Assembly: GCA_024195265.1 (NCBI GenBank)
Contig: JAJLRJ010000005.1
Span: 32,515,536 to 32,579,535, forward strand
Direction of reading: 5' to 3'
DNA: 64,000 bases
Origin: Dendrophyllia cribrosa
Taxonomy: Eukaryota > Cnidaria > Anthozoa > Scleractinia > Dendrophylliidae
Shown here: positions 1 through 11,126 of the stretch, piece after piece
How the letters are laid out: every line of letters starts with the position of its first letter
Position numbering within the stretch: position 1 is the first letter of the stretch
Notes under the pieces: generated by a model
What the model saw: the letters and a program-made list of their open reading frames with translations, nothing else
What the model was told of the DNA's origin: nothing
Databases searched by the model: none
Made by a program: the position numbers and the translations under genes

Positions 1-142
1 GTCGTTTTGCGAGTGATCGGTTCAGTAATTTCTGATCAGCATGTTACAGTATAAATAGCTATACGCTATTCATAATATAGGGCTTAATAATAGGATTTTT
101 GTAGTTGTAAAGGCAGTTATTATTAATTTTGTCTTCAAACAG

Positions 143-3100
143 GAACTGGGAAAAACATGGGAAGACATTCAGAATGAAAATGAAGAGGAGGAGGAGTTCA
201 GGACAGATGGGGGTGCAGATGAAGAGTGAGTTAACTCAAATTCAAAATTGAAAACAAGTATCAAGTATCTTCTTTTGTTTTACAAAACAATCCCTTACGA
301 GCAGTAGCACAGGGAAGTACTGCTCAGTAGCTTTCATTTAAATGGTTACACTTCAAGGTTTCATGCAACCACACACTCACAAGCTAGAACCAGCTTTTGC
401 AGCATAGTTAAAAAGAGAACTACAGGAATGTAAATTCATTTTAAGCATTAAAATAGCTTTCATTTGAATGGTCACACTTCAGGGGTTCAACTACAGATTT
501 AAAAGTTAGAACCTCTTTGTACAGCATAATAAACAGTACCACAGAATTATACCATTCACCCTTGCAACTGAGCTTTCATTTGAATGGTCACACTTTAGGA
601 TTTTGTCCACAGACTTAAAAGTAAGAACCACCTTGTACAGCATAATAAACAGCGCCACAGGAAAGTACTGCTGAAGAGCTTTCATTTGGATGGGAACACT
701 TAAGGATTTTATCCACATACTCAAAAGTTAGATCCACCTTGTACAGCATAATAAACAGCGCAGGAAAGTACTGCTCAATAGCTCTCATTTGAATGGTCAG
801 TCTTTAAGATTTCATCCACATACTCAAAAGTTAGATCCACATTGTACAGCATAATAAACAGCTCAGTAAAGTACTGCTCAATAGCTTTCATTTGAATGGT
901 CACACTTTAGGATTTCAAACACAGACTCAAGAGTAAGAACCACATGATGCGACTCAAGGTTTGACCCAGTCAATGGAAGAGTTAAATCGTCCTGTAACTT
1001 ACAGCAGTATTGGGGTGTGTGGAACTCACACAGTATTGGGGTGTGTGGAACTCGCACAGTATTGGGGTGTGTGGAACTCACAGCAGCATTGGGGTGTGTG
1101 GAACTCACAGCAGTATTGGGGTGTGTGGAACTCACAGCAGTATTGGGGTGTGTGGAACTCACAGCAGTATTGGGGTGTGTGGAACTCACAGCAGTATTGG
1201 GGTGTGTGGAACTCACAGCAGTATTGGGGTGTGTGGAACTCACAACAGTATTGGGGTGTGTGGAACTCACAACAGTATTGGGGTGTGTGGAACTCATAGC
1301 CATATTGGGGTGTGTGGAACTCACAACAGTATTGGGGTGTGTGGAACTCACAACAGTATTGGGGTGTGTGGAACTCATAGCCATATTGGGGTGTGTGGAA
1401 CTCACAGCAGCATTGGGGTGTGTGGAACTCACAGCAGTATTGGGGTGTGTGGAACTCACAGCAGTATTGGGGTGTGTGAAACTCACAGCAGTATTGGGGT
1501 GTGTGGAACTCACAGCAGTATTGGGGTGTGTGGAACTCACAACAGTATTGGGGTGTGTGGAACTCATAGCCATATTGGGGTGTGTGGAACTCACAGCAGT
1601 ATTGGGGTGTGTGGAACTCACAGCAGTATTGGGGTGTGTGGAACTCACAGCAGTATTGGGGTGTGTGAAACTCACAGCAGTATTGGGGTGTGTGAAACTC
1701 ACAGCAGCATTGGGGTGTGTGGAACTCGCTGCAGTATTGGGGTGTGTGGAACTCACAGCAGCATTGGGGTGTGTGGAACTCACAGCAGTATTGAGGTGTG
1801 TGGAACTCACAGCAGCATTGGGGTGTGTGGAACTCACAGCAGTATTGGGGTGTGTGAAACTCACAGCAGTATTGGGGTGTGTGGAACTCACAGCAGTATT
1901 GGGATGTGTGGAACTCACAACAGTATTGGGGTGTGTGGAACTCATAGCCATATTGGGGTGTGTGGAACTCACAGCAGTATTGGGGTGTGTGGAACTCACA
2001 GCAGTATTGGGGTGTGTGGAACTCACAGCAGTATTGGGGTGTGTGGAACTCACAGCAGTATTGGGGTGTGTGAAACTCACAGCAGTATTGGGGTGTGTGA
2101 AACTCACAGCAGTATTGGAGTGTGTGGAACTCACAGCAGTATTGGGGTGTGTGGAACTCACAGCAGCATTGGGGTGTGTGAAACTCACAGTAGTATTGGG
2201 GTGTGTGAAACTCACAGCAGTATTGGGGTGTGTGAAACTCACAGCAGTATTGGGGTGTGTGGAACTCACAGCAGTATTGGTGTGTGTGAAACTCACAGCA
2301 GTATTGGGGTGTGTGAAACTCACAGCAGTATTGGAGTGTGTGGAACTCACAGCAATATTGGGGTGTGTGGAACTCACAGCAGCATTGGGGTGTGTGAAAC
2401 TCACAGCAGCATTGGGGTGTGTGGAACTCACAGCAGTATTGGGGTGTGTGGAACTCACAGCAGTATTGGGGTGTGTGGAACTCACAGCAGTATTGGGGTG
2501 TGTGGAACTCACAGCAGCATTGGGGTGTGTGGTTTATACATTTGCTTGAGGCATGCCTTTTATTATTGTATACCCGGCATAAAGATCATTATGCTGTGTT
2601 TTTGTTTCAATATTTATAGTGAATGAAAAACCTTTATTCTTACTGTGACAGTTTTCTACTTAGGGTGCTTACCATTTTGTCAGAACTCGTTGGCAAGTGT
2701 AATCAATAAGTAATGTTGTACGCAGATCTTACTCTTGCTTGTTTTCTACTGAAATTGGACATGGGACAGGCGCATTCATTTCTATTATGAAGAGAGCGAT
2801 CTGGCCAGCCAGTTCTGACAAAGCGTCCTTAGCTTCACCCAACCTTCACAGCCATAGCCTGTGAGCAGGCTCACTTGTTTGGGGGTATCGCGCAAGTATC
2901 TTGGCGGCGGAGCCGCCAGGGCGAGCCGACGAAGCCAGCGTGATGAATGGGGCGAGGAAAAGTGATCCCGCACGCGGGCTATTGATTTTTGAATTCCCCG
3001 CGTTTGCCGACGAATGCAGTGATCCGATTGGTTAAAAATGACAGGCTACATAATTATGACAAAAACCAGGGCAATTTCACATCACACTTCCAAAATGGCA

Positions 3101-6100
3101 TCTGTGGACTATGTTCAAGAAGCGTTTCTTAAGCTTTCAGTCAATTCTGACTTTAGTTTTGATCTAAAACCAGAGCAGAAAGAAGCTGTGAATCGTTTAC
3201 TGGAAGGGAGGGATGTTTGAGTTGATTTAAGTGACTAATCTGCCACCCATCTGCTGTACTCCGAGCTGTACAGTAATAGAAATATTACTAACCAGCCCTT
3301 GTTTGTTTGTGTGCCCAGTGACTGGAGTGACTGGAAAGGTGATTTGCCGCCATCTGTTTGTCTATTTTGTGAAGCATCATATCCTGCTACTAATGAAGTT
3401 CTTCAGCATATGAAGGTACATCTATATTTAGGGTCTTGTAAGTCATAGTTATGCAACTGACTCTGCACGCACGGCAGGCCACACGAAGGATAAAATGTCA
3501 CGTGACGCCTCAGTCCCTGGGGAGACCATAAGCACATACTTTGTCACGAACCCTAAACCAGAACTTCTTTTGCCTGATATGGGCAGCTCCACTTAAAGTG
3601 GACACTGCATTTGAAGGAACGAGTGCATAGTTGAATAACCAGCTTTTCTATTTAAAGTTGATAGTTGATTTTATCTTGATTGTTTGTTTGTTTATTTCCT
3701 TCCTTCCTTCCTTCCTTCCTTCCTTCCTTCCTTCCTTCCTTCCTTCCTTCCTTCCTTCCTTCCTTCCTTCCTTCCTTCCTTCCTTCCTTCCTTCCTTCCT
3801 TCCTTCCTTCCTTCCTTCCTTCCTTCCTTCCTTCCTTCATTCCTTCCTTCCTTCCTTCCTTCCTTCCTTCCTTCCTTCCTTCCTTCCTTCCTTCCTTCCT
3901 TCCTTCCTTCCTTCCTTCCTTCCTTCCTTCCTTCCTTCCTTCCTTCCTTCCTTCCTTTTCTCTTCTTGTGACCAAGGGTCGCAGCCAGGGGTTCCGAATT
4001 CCCCTTTTTGAGAACAAAATAAAGAAATGAGAACAGAATCCTTACAAAAAAATCGAGAAAGCAGCGAACTAGAAAACGGGAAGTTGGTGCTTAGCTACGT
4101 TACGTAGTTGACACTTCACTTCAAGAAATGTTTCCTTCCTGAACGTAAGTGACTGGGTACGCCCCTGTTGTGATTTTAAATTAATTACAATTTACGTCAC
4201 TATAATTCGCTTCTCTGATTTGGCTGTCGGAAATTGATGTTATGCAATAGGTGTGGCGTTAATTAGTGTTTATTTCGGGAGATTGTGACGCGGCTAAGGG
4301 GTCATATGACTTTCGGGAGATTTTTGTGAAGCAAGTTTTTGAAGCGTGAGAGAAGATACGTGGAGCTTTTAGTCTTAAGTGATGAATTGTTAAATAAGTT
4401 TGGAATATCATTAAAGCAATTCACAACATGGCCTTTGTTTTTGAGAAAATTTCCCCAGTTACCAGCGTGCATTGCTTGCAGAAACCGGGGACATTGTGTG
4501 AAAAATGTAGGCCATACTTGTCTAATACTTATAAATAATAACGCAGACTTGTTTCGTCTTTACAGGATGAGCATATGTTTGATTTTCTAACCATCAAGCG
4601 CTCACTTGGTATGTTATAATTTTATTATTATCTCAATATTTGTCTTTCTGCAAGCTCTGTTCTCAGAGATTACAGGGTACTTGCAGTGCTTGGAGAAACA
4701 CAAAGGCATTTTTGTTTCAGTCTAAAACTGTTGTTTTAAGTAGAGACCAAAATATTTCGTTTTACACACGTCTGTCAGACCTTGAGCTCATTCATCAAAA
4801 TACATGCACCGCAGACAAAATAAGACTTAATGTTCTGAGAGTGAATTTTTAACTTTATTTTCTGTTTATTTAATGTCAGGACTGGACTTTTACCATCAGG
4901 TTAAGATTGTCAATTACATCAGAAGACAGGTCGGTGGTGTACTTGTGTGTCTTTTTGTAGGATAAGAGTTCATTAATTGTTCGCTTTAATACCAGAGATT
5001 AGAAACAGTAGACCTATGATGTCTTAAAGTTATTCTAATAGGAAAATTTTGGTATTTCAGAAAAGTTGTCGCTAACAAGAGGTTGTTGCACAAAGATGTC
5101 TCAAAATATGTTAACGTAAATCATATATGTAACGTAAATCAAAATATGTTTTCATTATCGCTAATAAATGTTGGAGCGAGTCCATGCAAGCATTCATTCG
5201 TAAAATGTAGTTTTAGACAAAGGAACAACTGCGAGTTGACTTCAGCTGTAGGCCGTCTCACAGATTTGTTTTTGAACCAAAATAGGTCTTTGAGAATGAA
5301 CCACTAAACCGAGTAAAGGCGCTTTGAATTAGTCGTACTTTGGCGTTAGAATAAACGGAATAGCCTTGATATATGACTATTTAAGACATATTTGAACTGT
5401 AACGTTTGATAACTTTTGCTGAAAAGCTAAAAATAAAAGTTATTTATTCTGATGGCCTCAAATTCCCGAAGGGATTGTGTGTATTATTACAAAATAAGGC
5501 CACCAAATGTTTCTTTCTTCTGACAATACCGTTAAAAAAGAAGAGGTAAATGTTCCGTCTGTTTTACCGTGACAGGTTTACAAGCATAACTGTATAAATT
5601 GCCAAGATAATTTTTCTTCAAGAATGACCGTCTTGGAACACATGAAGAAGGCACAACACTTTGCTTTGCCAGAAGACCAAACTATCTGGGATCAGCCGCA
5701 GTGAGTCACTTTCTTCAATCTTAAAAGTTCTCTTTACAGCAGTTGTTACTTTAAGCTTTCGAAAGTAACACACCCTCTTACTTTACGAATTAAGGAGTCT
5801 TAAACTAACGAATCTTTGCTAGTTAGGGTTGCTAAAACATGTAAGTTACATGTATGTCTGCTGAAACGGATAATTTACTTTGAAAAATTACTGCGAATGT
5901 TCGCACTGCGGACCTCTTTTCTTTTGTTTTTTAAACAAACGTTTTTGAAGCTTGATAGTCGTAACGACATGGATAAGGTCGTGGCTTTCAGGGGGAAGGT
6001 AGTGTCTGTGTAGGGCGGGAAGGGAGTTCTGGAACAGGTCTAGGGAAATCAGTGAACGAGTTTCTTGTTACCATTCACGGCTTTTAAAGTGTATCAACTT

Positions 6101-6351
6101 ATTTTGTCCATGGTCCTCCCCAATCTCCCCCAATCTCCCTCTGTCTGAAGAATTGGAAAATGCTTGGCTTAATAGATAGGGAATATTGATCTTTTGTTTT
6201 TTTTGTGTGTGTATGTTTTAGACACTTTTTTCCGACTTATGAAAACGACGCACTGTTGTGCAGTTTAGAAGATGATGATAATGATGATGATGACCACAAC
6301 GACGAAGAAGCGAAAACAGGAGAAGAGATCCCAACGACAAGCAACAAATAA
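143..6351 (+). CDS. ZNF277: ZNF277-like zinc-finger protein, 3' part (six exons visible)
   Basis: Six exons with consensus splice sites and matching phase are visible: 143-225, 3319-3415, 4566-4608, 4880-4929, 5576-5700 and 6222-6351 (stop TAA 6349-6351). The gene continues upstream of the window. Translated pieces follow ZNF277 in order: ELGKTWEDIQ, an acidic run, DWSDWKGDLPPSVCLFCEA (C2H2 finger start), DEHMFDFL, GLDFYHQVKIVNYIRRQ, a second finger CINCQDNF...HMKKAQH, then FFPTYENDALLCSLEDDD and an acidic Ser/Thr-rich tail. The order and the FPTYEND...LLC motif near the C-terminus match my memory of vertebrate ZNF277, a C2H2 protein described as a binding partner of ribosomal protein uS5/RPS2 and of Polycomb factors; those roles are family knowledge, not visible here. 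Introns hold satellite and microsatellite arrays but the exons are intact. Identification is by pattern memory, not a search. Confidence 0.85.
300..960. repeat. Tandem array of ~100-bp satellite-like monomers
   Basis: Six imperfect copies of a unit of roughly 100-120 bp are seen, each recognisable by a core like 'tttcatttgaatggtcacac' followed by 'agactcaaaagt' and 'cagcataataaacag'. The array lies in the first visible ZNF277 intron, directly before the 27-bp minisatellite. The same core recurs at 45039-45248, 54281-54847 and 62975-63172, so it belongs to a dispersed repeat family. Confidence 0.8.
1001..2532. repeat. 27-bp minisatellite, about 56 units
   Basis: A 27-bp unit (core 'cagcagtattggggtgtgtg' plus 'gaactca') repeats head to tail for about 1.5 kb with scattered substitutions (cagcag/caacag/tagcca; ggaact/gaaact). 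Because 27 is a multiple of three and the unit lacks stops in several frames, long open frames appear on both strands; these are artefacts of the period. The array lies wholly inside the ZNF277 intron 226-3318. Confidence 0.97.
3095..3220 (+). pseudogene. RecQ-like helicase N-terminal fragment in an intron
   Basis: A 41-codon frame contains FDLKPEQKEAVNRLLEGRDV. This resembles the segment just before motif I in RecQ-type helicases (L.PEQ...L..LL.GRDV followed by the ATP-binding loop). It ends in TGA where the Walker A region would follow, and no further helicase exon was found downstream. The preceding 300 bp are GC-richer than the surroundings and include a palindrome (gcctgtgagcaggctc near 2858). 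Most likely a truncated dispersed copy carrying the start of a repetitive helicase-like gene. It lies within the ZNF277 intron on the same strand. Confidence 0.45.
3696..3957. repeat. (TTCC)n microsatellite
   Basis: About 65 copies of the tetranucleotide ttcc with one visible interruption ('ttcat' near 3836). It lies in the ZNF277 intron 3416-4565. Open frames through it are artefacts. Confidence 0.98.
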
Positions 6352-6707
6352 CAGAGAACAATGAAAAAAGAAAACAGATCTTAAGGCTGGTTTTCGTTTC
6401 TAATTCTCTGGCCAAAGGCTATGACATCATCAAAAACACGTATTGGCGATCGCTAGCGATTACGTTAAAACCCAAGCTGTGCTCCCCGCTAACTGTGTAT
6501 TTCGGCACATTACTGTTTGGTTGCCTTTTTTTAAGCCGATGAAGGGTGCAATACAGCGATCAAAACAGAGTTCTGGTTTTTTAACCGAACTGTTGCGAAA
6601 CCCAACATAGAAACAAAGTGATAAGTAAATACTTGCAATGGATTTACTGATGTAAAAATCTACATCTTTTGTTTGATCACTTTTACCCAGGCGCAGTTTT
6701 GGCCAAA

Positions 6708-6925
6708 ATATATGTCACCGGGAAAGATAGAGAAGATAAAAAACAAATGTGAAAATGTGAAATCACGAAAAGTAAAGCCTTTTGAGTTAATTTTCGTGTA
6801 GAAGTTATGTTACCTTGAATTCTTTTGCGCTGTCGGTGTATTTATAAAAAACTCGGACATTGGAAAAAAAAAAACAAATTTTAAAATGACCAATCCGCCC
6901 GATAGATCTTTTGCGTTGTGTTTCA
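6708..6925. repeat. Duplicated non-coding segment, copy 1
   Basis: Shares ordered blocks with 7628-7796: 'agagaagataaaaaacaaatg', 'aaagccttttgagtt', 'gtgtatttataa' and 'ccgccc.atag/aa'. The copies are diverged but collinear and lie about 900 bp apart in direct orientation. Confidence 0.6.
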
Positions 6926-7627
6926 ATTTTTGCCTTATTTTGCAAATAGAAAATATATTATTCTTTAATAATGGGAAACTACGTTGAAAAGTGACACTTG
7001 AGAAGTTGTTCAATGAGTTAAATATTTTTCATAGTATTCTGATTTATTCAAAGCGGCAATGTCATTGTTAGACTTTCTCAAACTCGTCAATGTCAATGTC
7101 AGATGATTCCGCAGAGAGAATAAATAATTATGAGATTTAAACGATTTTTCCAAGGTGCAACGGAAGAATCCATTTCCATCCGGGCCATCTGATAGTTCCA
7201 TTGTACTTGCACAGTAATGTTAAGTAAAACTGCAGCATTGTTTTAAGATTTCCGTGGATATAAATATGTTTTTGACCTTTCAAAGTCACACTAAAATTAC
7301 ATGACACTGCCTCTTGATATTCTCCGGGTAAAACCTTATGGACGAATGGATCTTTATTCAATCTCTGTCAGGATAATCTTGTACTTGCAAAATTGTACTT
7401 CGTGGGATAAGTTTTCTTTGTAAATCGGGAACTTTGGAAAATGTTGAATGCTGCATGACAAAAAATTGAGCTTTTTGATTCTATTGTCATTGTTTTCTTT
7501 TCAAAAAGGGTGCGCTTCACTTTTTGAAACACCATATTTTATGTGAAATATATTTTTGCGAAGTAACCATACATTTCGCAACAAAGTACCTTGTAAAAAG
7601 TCATTTTCAAGTTGTCCCCAGTGGGGA

Positions 7628-7796
7628 GATCAATATGACATCGGGGAGGTTAGAGAAGATAAAAAAACAGATGTGAGAATCCTGGAAAACAAAACCTTTT
7701 GAGTTTAATTTTGATTTGCGCCGTGTATTTATAACAAAAACTCTACGAAAAAAAAATCGTCATTCCGCCCAATAAAACTTCTGCGTTCAGCCAGGG
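7628..7796. repeat. Duplicated non-coding segment, copy 2
   Basis: Collinear diverged partner of 6708-6925. The stretch just before it (about 7496-7575, 'tttttgaaacacc...tatatttttgcgaagt') also recurs at about 28246-28325, so this is part of a dispersed repeat. Confidence 0.55.
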
Positions 7797-7890
7797 ATGA
7801 ACTTCGTCATGTTATCAGCCGCTTAATTTTCAGTTGGGAAAAACGTAGTACCATTTGAAACAGGATATAATCTATTTATTATGTAATGTT

Positions 7891-7986
7891 TAAAACACGA
7901 ACAGCAGTGTTTTATCAAGTTTAAAAATTCGAGCGCGAAGCGAGAGAATTTTTAGACTTGATAAAACACGTGCTGTGAGTGTTTTG
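7891..7986. repeat. Snap-back inverted repeat
   Basis: The left arm 'taaaacacgaacagcagtgt...tttatcaagtttaaaaattc' is mirrored by 'aatttttagacttgataaaa...gtgagtgttttga' around a short GC-rich loop (gagcgcgaagcgag). A small MITE-like palindrome. Confidence 0.7.
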
Positions 7987-8431
7987 AACGGCTTCAAACA
8001 CGAACCGCCAAAAGCGTGTCCCTACGGAGATCAAACAAATGTGCTTTCGGTGCAAAGAGGATATTAGCATACGAGAAAAACAAGTAAACTGATTAGCATA
8101 CAGCACATGTGCCACACTGGCTTCGACGAGGTGACCATGGCTTCCCGGCAACTGTCGAAAGTTTTGGGATTTTAAAGTTCTGAGGAAAAAAATAATCCAT
8201 GAAAAATGCTATACCAAAGTTGACAGGTACGGTGGATAATATGTCTAACAATTTTTATTCATTGGCATTGAACGAGTAGAAATAAGCAGCTAGCATCTCT
8301 GAACCACTCGCTTTCCTACCAATTTACACGTGGGCGCTGGTGTCATTCAAATAACGGCTTACTTGCTAAACTGTTGGTTGCTTATTTTGTTGGAGAAGAT
8401 TCCATATAGACTGGCAAAAGGCTACGGCTAG

Positions 8432-8554
8432 ATTTCAGAATACCCCGCCACTTATTTGCATCTCATTGAATAAGAATGGATTCTTTTGTTTTCATATGGC
8501 TAGTTCTAACAAACATTTAGGGATATGTAAATAAGTGGCGGGGTATTCTGAAAT
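8432..8554. repeat. Snap-back inverted repeat with ~28-bp arms
   Basis: The left arm 'atttcagaataccccgccac' + 'ttattt' is mirrored by 'aaataagtggcggggtattctgaaat' about 70 bp later. Typical of a short foldback or MITE element. Confidence 0.8.
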
Positions 8555-8925
8555 TGCTCCGAAACCTACTGTCTTTTACCTTTATTAGTATTCTTTATAT
8601 AAAGAATACTAATGAGAGTAACTTTTTTATATAAAGAATACTAATGAGGTAAAAAACAATCAGCCCCGCACTCCCCTGGGACTGAAATCAAATCCGCCAC
8701 CAGGCTTTTCAGAATGACCATGGATTACCAGGTATAAAGGTCCATGCACGTGATGGATTTACGTCGTGTGATAGGCTAATATGCTTATGAATTATTAATG
8801 AGTGTTTGAAGTTCTGTTTTAAAATAACAGCATTTTGAACTTCATAGACTGAGGGGGAAGAATGGATCTTCATTATTGAATTTATTTTAAAGAAATGTTA
8901 TACTTGCAAATTTTTTTTTGTGGAA

Positions 8926-9049
8926 TTAGTATAGGTAATCATACGGTTTCGAGTTCAATTTGAAATTAATTTGCACGGGTGAGTTTTTCAAAAACTCACA
9001 AGTGCAAATTAATCCCAAATTGAACGAGAAAACTGTATGATAACTTATT
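8926..9049. repeat. Long imperfect palindrome (snap-back element)
   Basis: The left arm (atcatacggttt...gttcaatttgaaattaatttgca...tgagttttt) is mirrored by aaaaactca...tgcaaattaatcccaaattgaac...aactgtatgat. The arms are about 58 bp with almost no loop. Confidence 0.8.
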
Positions 9050-9624
9050 AATAATTATACGTGAAAAAATTTGCATCCATTTTTTTTTCCATTTTTTAAC
9101 CCGTGAATACGCGCAAGCGTAATGAATGGGTTATCGGTAACGGCAGGGCGCTGATAACGGCGGCTAATTCAGTCGCTCGTTCACTCGCTCGTTCCATCAC
9201 TCAGATGTAAAGTTTTTCCGCATATCTACGTTGAAATAACAAAATTTGACCTTGGTAATTGGTCAAAACCTAGGTGGCGCAGTGTGTAAGCGATCAGACA
9301 ATAGAACCGAAGAACTGGAAATTACTGTTTTTTTTGTTTGTTTGCGTTCGACAAAAGTCGTTACATTTAATTTCCAAAGAAACCCCGCAATATTGCGTTT
9401 CCGCTCACTCGTTCCATCACTCAGCTGTAAGCGTAGTGACGTAATGCTTTGTTACGAATGCGTTTCGTGACTGAGAACAGCGTGAATCCAGCGATAACAA
9501 TTTAAAAATCTTTCGCATTTGGAGTCTTTAATGCAACATTAAAATCGATCTAAAAGGATTTTTCAACCGAGGCACGCGTTTTGATACGTATCTACGTTAC
9601 AATAACAAAATTTAGTCTTATCTT

Positions 9625-9750
9625 GGGTGTTTCTTGGTGTTGCGGAAACTATTGTTGGTTAGCTTTTGTGTTGTGGTGTGGGTATTGTTTACTTTCCTTT
9701 GAATCTTTTGTTTTACGTCATTTGGTGATCGCAACAACAAGAAACTGCCC
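9625..9750. repeat. MITE-like element, copy 1
   Basis: Begins 'gggtgtttcttggtgttgcg' and ends with a near-mirror (gcaacaacaagaaactgccc). A close relative lies at 46856-46989 with the same interior (ttgttggttagcttttgtgt...ttttacgtcatttggtgat). Two copies with inverted ends and no coding capacity indicate a non-autonomous DNA transposon family. Confidence 0.75.
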
Positions 9751-9897
9751 TTATCTTAGTATGTGTTCCCCGATAGTCTTGTGGATTAGAGCCGCGATTG
9801 ACAGTCGGAGGCTGGAGTTCAAGTCTCGCTCAGGGCATTTTTTTCTTTTCTTATTTCTTTGGACTGGACATTATGAAAGTGATGTACTTTGTGTGTG

Positions 9898-9903
9898 TGT
9901 GTG
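9898..9903. repeat. 6-bp target-site duplication, left (tgtgtg)
   Basis: tgtgtg directly precedes the AGTAGT terminus and is repeated at 26637-26642 directly after the ACTACT terminus. A 6-bp duplication is the known Polinton integration signature. The target was a (GT)n tract, which could also give such a match by chance, but the boundary coincides exactly with both repeat ends. Confidence 0.85.
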
Positions 9904-9981
9904 AGTAGTAAGGGGGGACGCGATGGGAAACGAGTCATTTTTCCTAACCACGCCCATGAGTGGATTTTGGATATGGGAAAT

Positions 9982-10305
9982 AGTCAAAATCTCCTATATA
10001 CGTCATCGCTGACGTCAGCTGACGTTAACCCGACAGAAAAAAAGGAGCCACTATATAGGGGATTTTGACTAGAATTATTTTTCAATTTTTTTTCAAATTT
10101 TTTTGAATTTTTTTTTGAAGTTTTTTTTCAATTTTTGATTTATATAGGTGATTTTGAGTATCGAATTTTTTCAAAAAATTTTTTGATTTTTTTCAAAATT
10201 TTTTTCAAAATTTTTTTTTTTTTTTTTTTTTGGGGAAGTGGTCAAATTTCCCTGTGTACGATCCTCCTGGGGAATGAATTGGGGAAGTAGTCAAAATCCC
10301 CAATA
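9982..10305. promoter_or_regulatory. Sub-terminal repeated motifs and a CRE-type palindrome (left TIR)
   Basis: A motif of the form TATATAGG(G/T)GATTTTGA(C/G)T occurs at 10052-10070 and 10141-10159, and in reverse orientation at 9982-10000 and 10289-10305 (the last with AATAT). A perfect TGACGTCA (CREB/ATF-type) lies at 10010-10017 beside CAGCTG. Repeated sub-terminal motifs in a long inverted repeat could serve end recognition, replication initiation or transcription. The function is inferred. Confidence 0.45.
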
Positions 10306-10946
10306 TGAAAGAAGAAGCCCACACAAAGATGAAAGTTCAATAACGTGTTTAATGAAAATCATCAACAAGAAAAAATTTCAAGGATTAACGCTTTCTTCTT
10401 CTTTTCTCGAGTAACTTTCCGATCGGGGTTTGAGCAAAATTTATCTGGATGTTATGGTGATAAAAGCGCTTATCATCGAGCGCTGAATAATTCTTTTAAC
10501 AGAACATAATACAAGCAATCACTTGGTAATTAGACCGCATGAAAACCTTCAGGGCAAAAAATTCAAAGTCAGACATTTTCCGCGAAGACGTGTCGTAAAT
10601 CGGGTTCTCTTTCTCTTTCGATTCCATCGCATGTTAGAACGAAAATCATCTTGGCTCGCCTCCGGGACATTCCGTGAATGAAAAAAGAAAAAAAAATAGT
10701 TTGAATTCATTACTCGCAGAAAACTCGTTTGAAAGAAGAAACGTGAAAGTATTTTAAACAAATCAAATTTTCCTCGCATGACGAATCGAGCAAAGACAAA
10801 CAAACAAACTACGAACCTGCGGAAAGATTTTGCAGTACAAAAATCCCTTTCTTTTGCCGAAAAGGTTGTCCTTTTTCCAAAGCCACCTCTTAAACCTTCC
10901 ACGAGGAGAGTTGTCTGATTTTTTTAGCGAGGAACCATCTTTGTTT

Positions 10947-11126
10947 TCACGCCGTGAAAAAATCTTTCTTGTCTTTCTCAGAACAGCGTTTTCCTGGAAA
11001 AACCCGGCTTACGCCATCACTTGGCTCCAGACCACGCGCGAACCACCAGCGGGACCTGGCTCGACGATAAAAGAGTTTAAATTGAAATCGTCTCGTCCCA
11101 AGTGTTTGCGATAATCTTGCACCCAT
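10947..11126 (-). CDS. Small basic protein frame in left TIR, outward-facing
   Basis: A 59-codon frame (begins MGARLSQTLG, contains FYRRARSRWWFARG) with a TATAAA box 86 bp upstream (minus strand, 11212-11217). It points toward the element end. An identical copy lies in the right TIR (25414-25593, +). It is strongly basic and has no recognised domain. A possible splice donor (gtaagc) inside the frame means the true product could be spliced differently. The frame could also be fortuitous. Confidence 0.3.
   Translation of the reverse strand: MGARLSQTLGTRRFQFKLFYRRARSRWWFARGLEPSDGVSRVFPGKRCSEKDKKDFFTA

Larger units (their letters stand above)
6352..9897. other. Non-coding interval between ZNF277 and the Polinton
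   Basis: No convincing exon or gene is seen. It contains the ZNF277 3' flank, a ~200-bp sequence present twice (6708-6925 and 7628-7796), several snap-back elements and one MITE, each listed separately. It ends in a short (GT)n run at 9891-9903 that received the Polinton. Confidence 0.6.

Noticed and set aside
878..2626. Long open frames on both strands through the 27-bp repeat (over 500 codons)
   Set aside because: Produced by a stop-free tandem repeat whose period is a multiple of three; no start context, domain or splice logic, and it lies in a ZNF277 intron.
3631..4030. Frames through the (TTCC)n tract encoding Phe-Leu-Pro-Ser repeats
   Set aside because: Low-complexity artefact of a microsatellite.
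9768..9839. tRNA-like sequence (gattagagc...gttcaagtctc) before the Polinton
   Set aside because: A B-box-like and an A-box-like stretch are present, but acceptor and T stems do not pair well; at most a tRNA-derived remnant.
10549..10902. 117-codon minus-strand frame in the left TIR
   Set aside because: The right TIR copy is frame-disrupted by a one-base homopolymer difference, so the frame is not maintained in both repeats and is rich in homopolymer-derived Phe.
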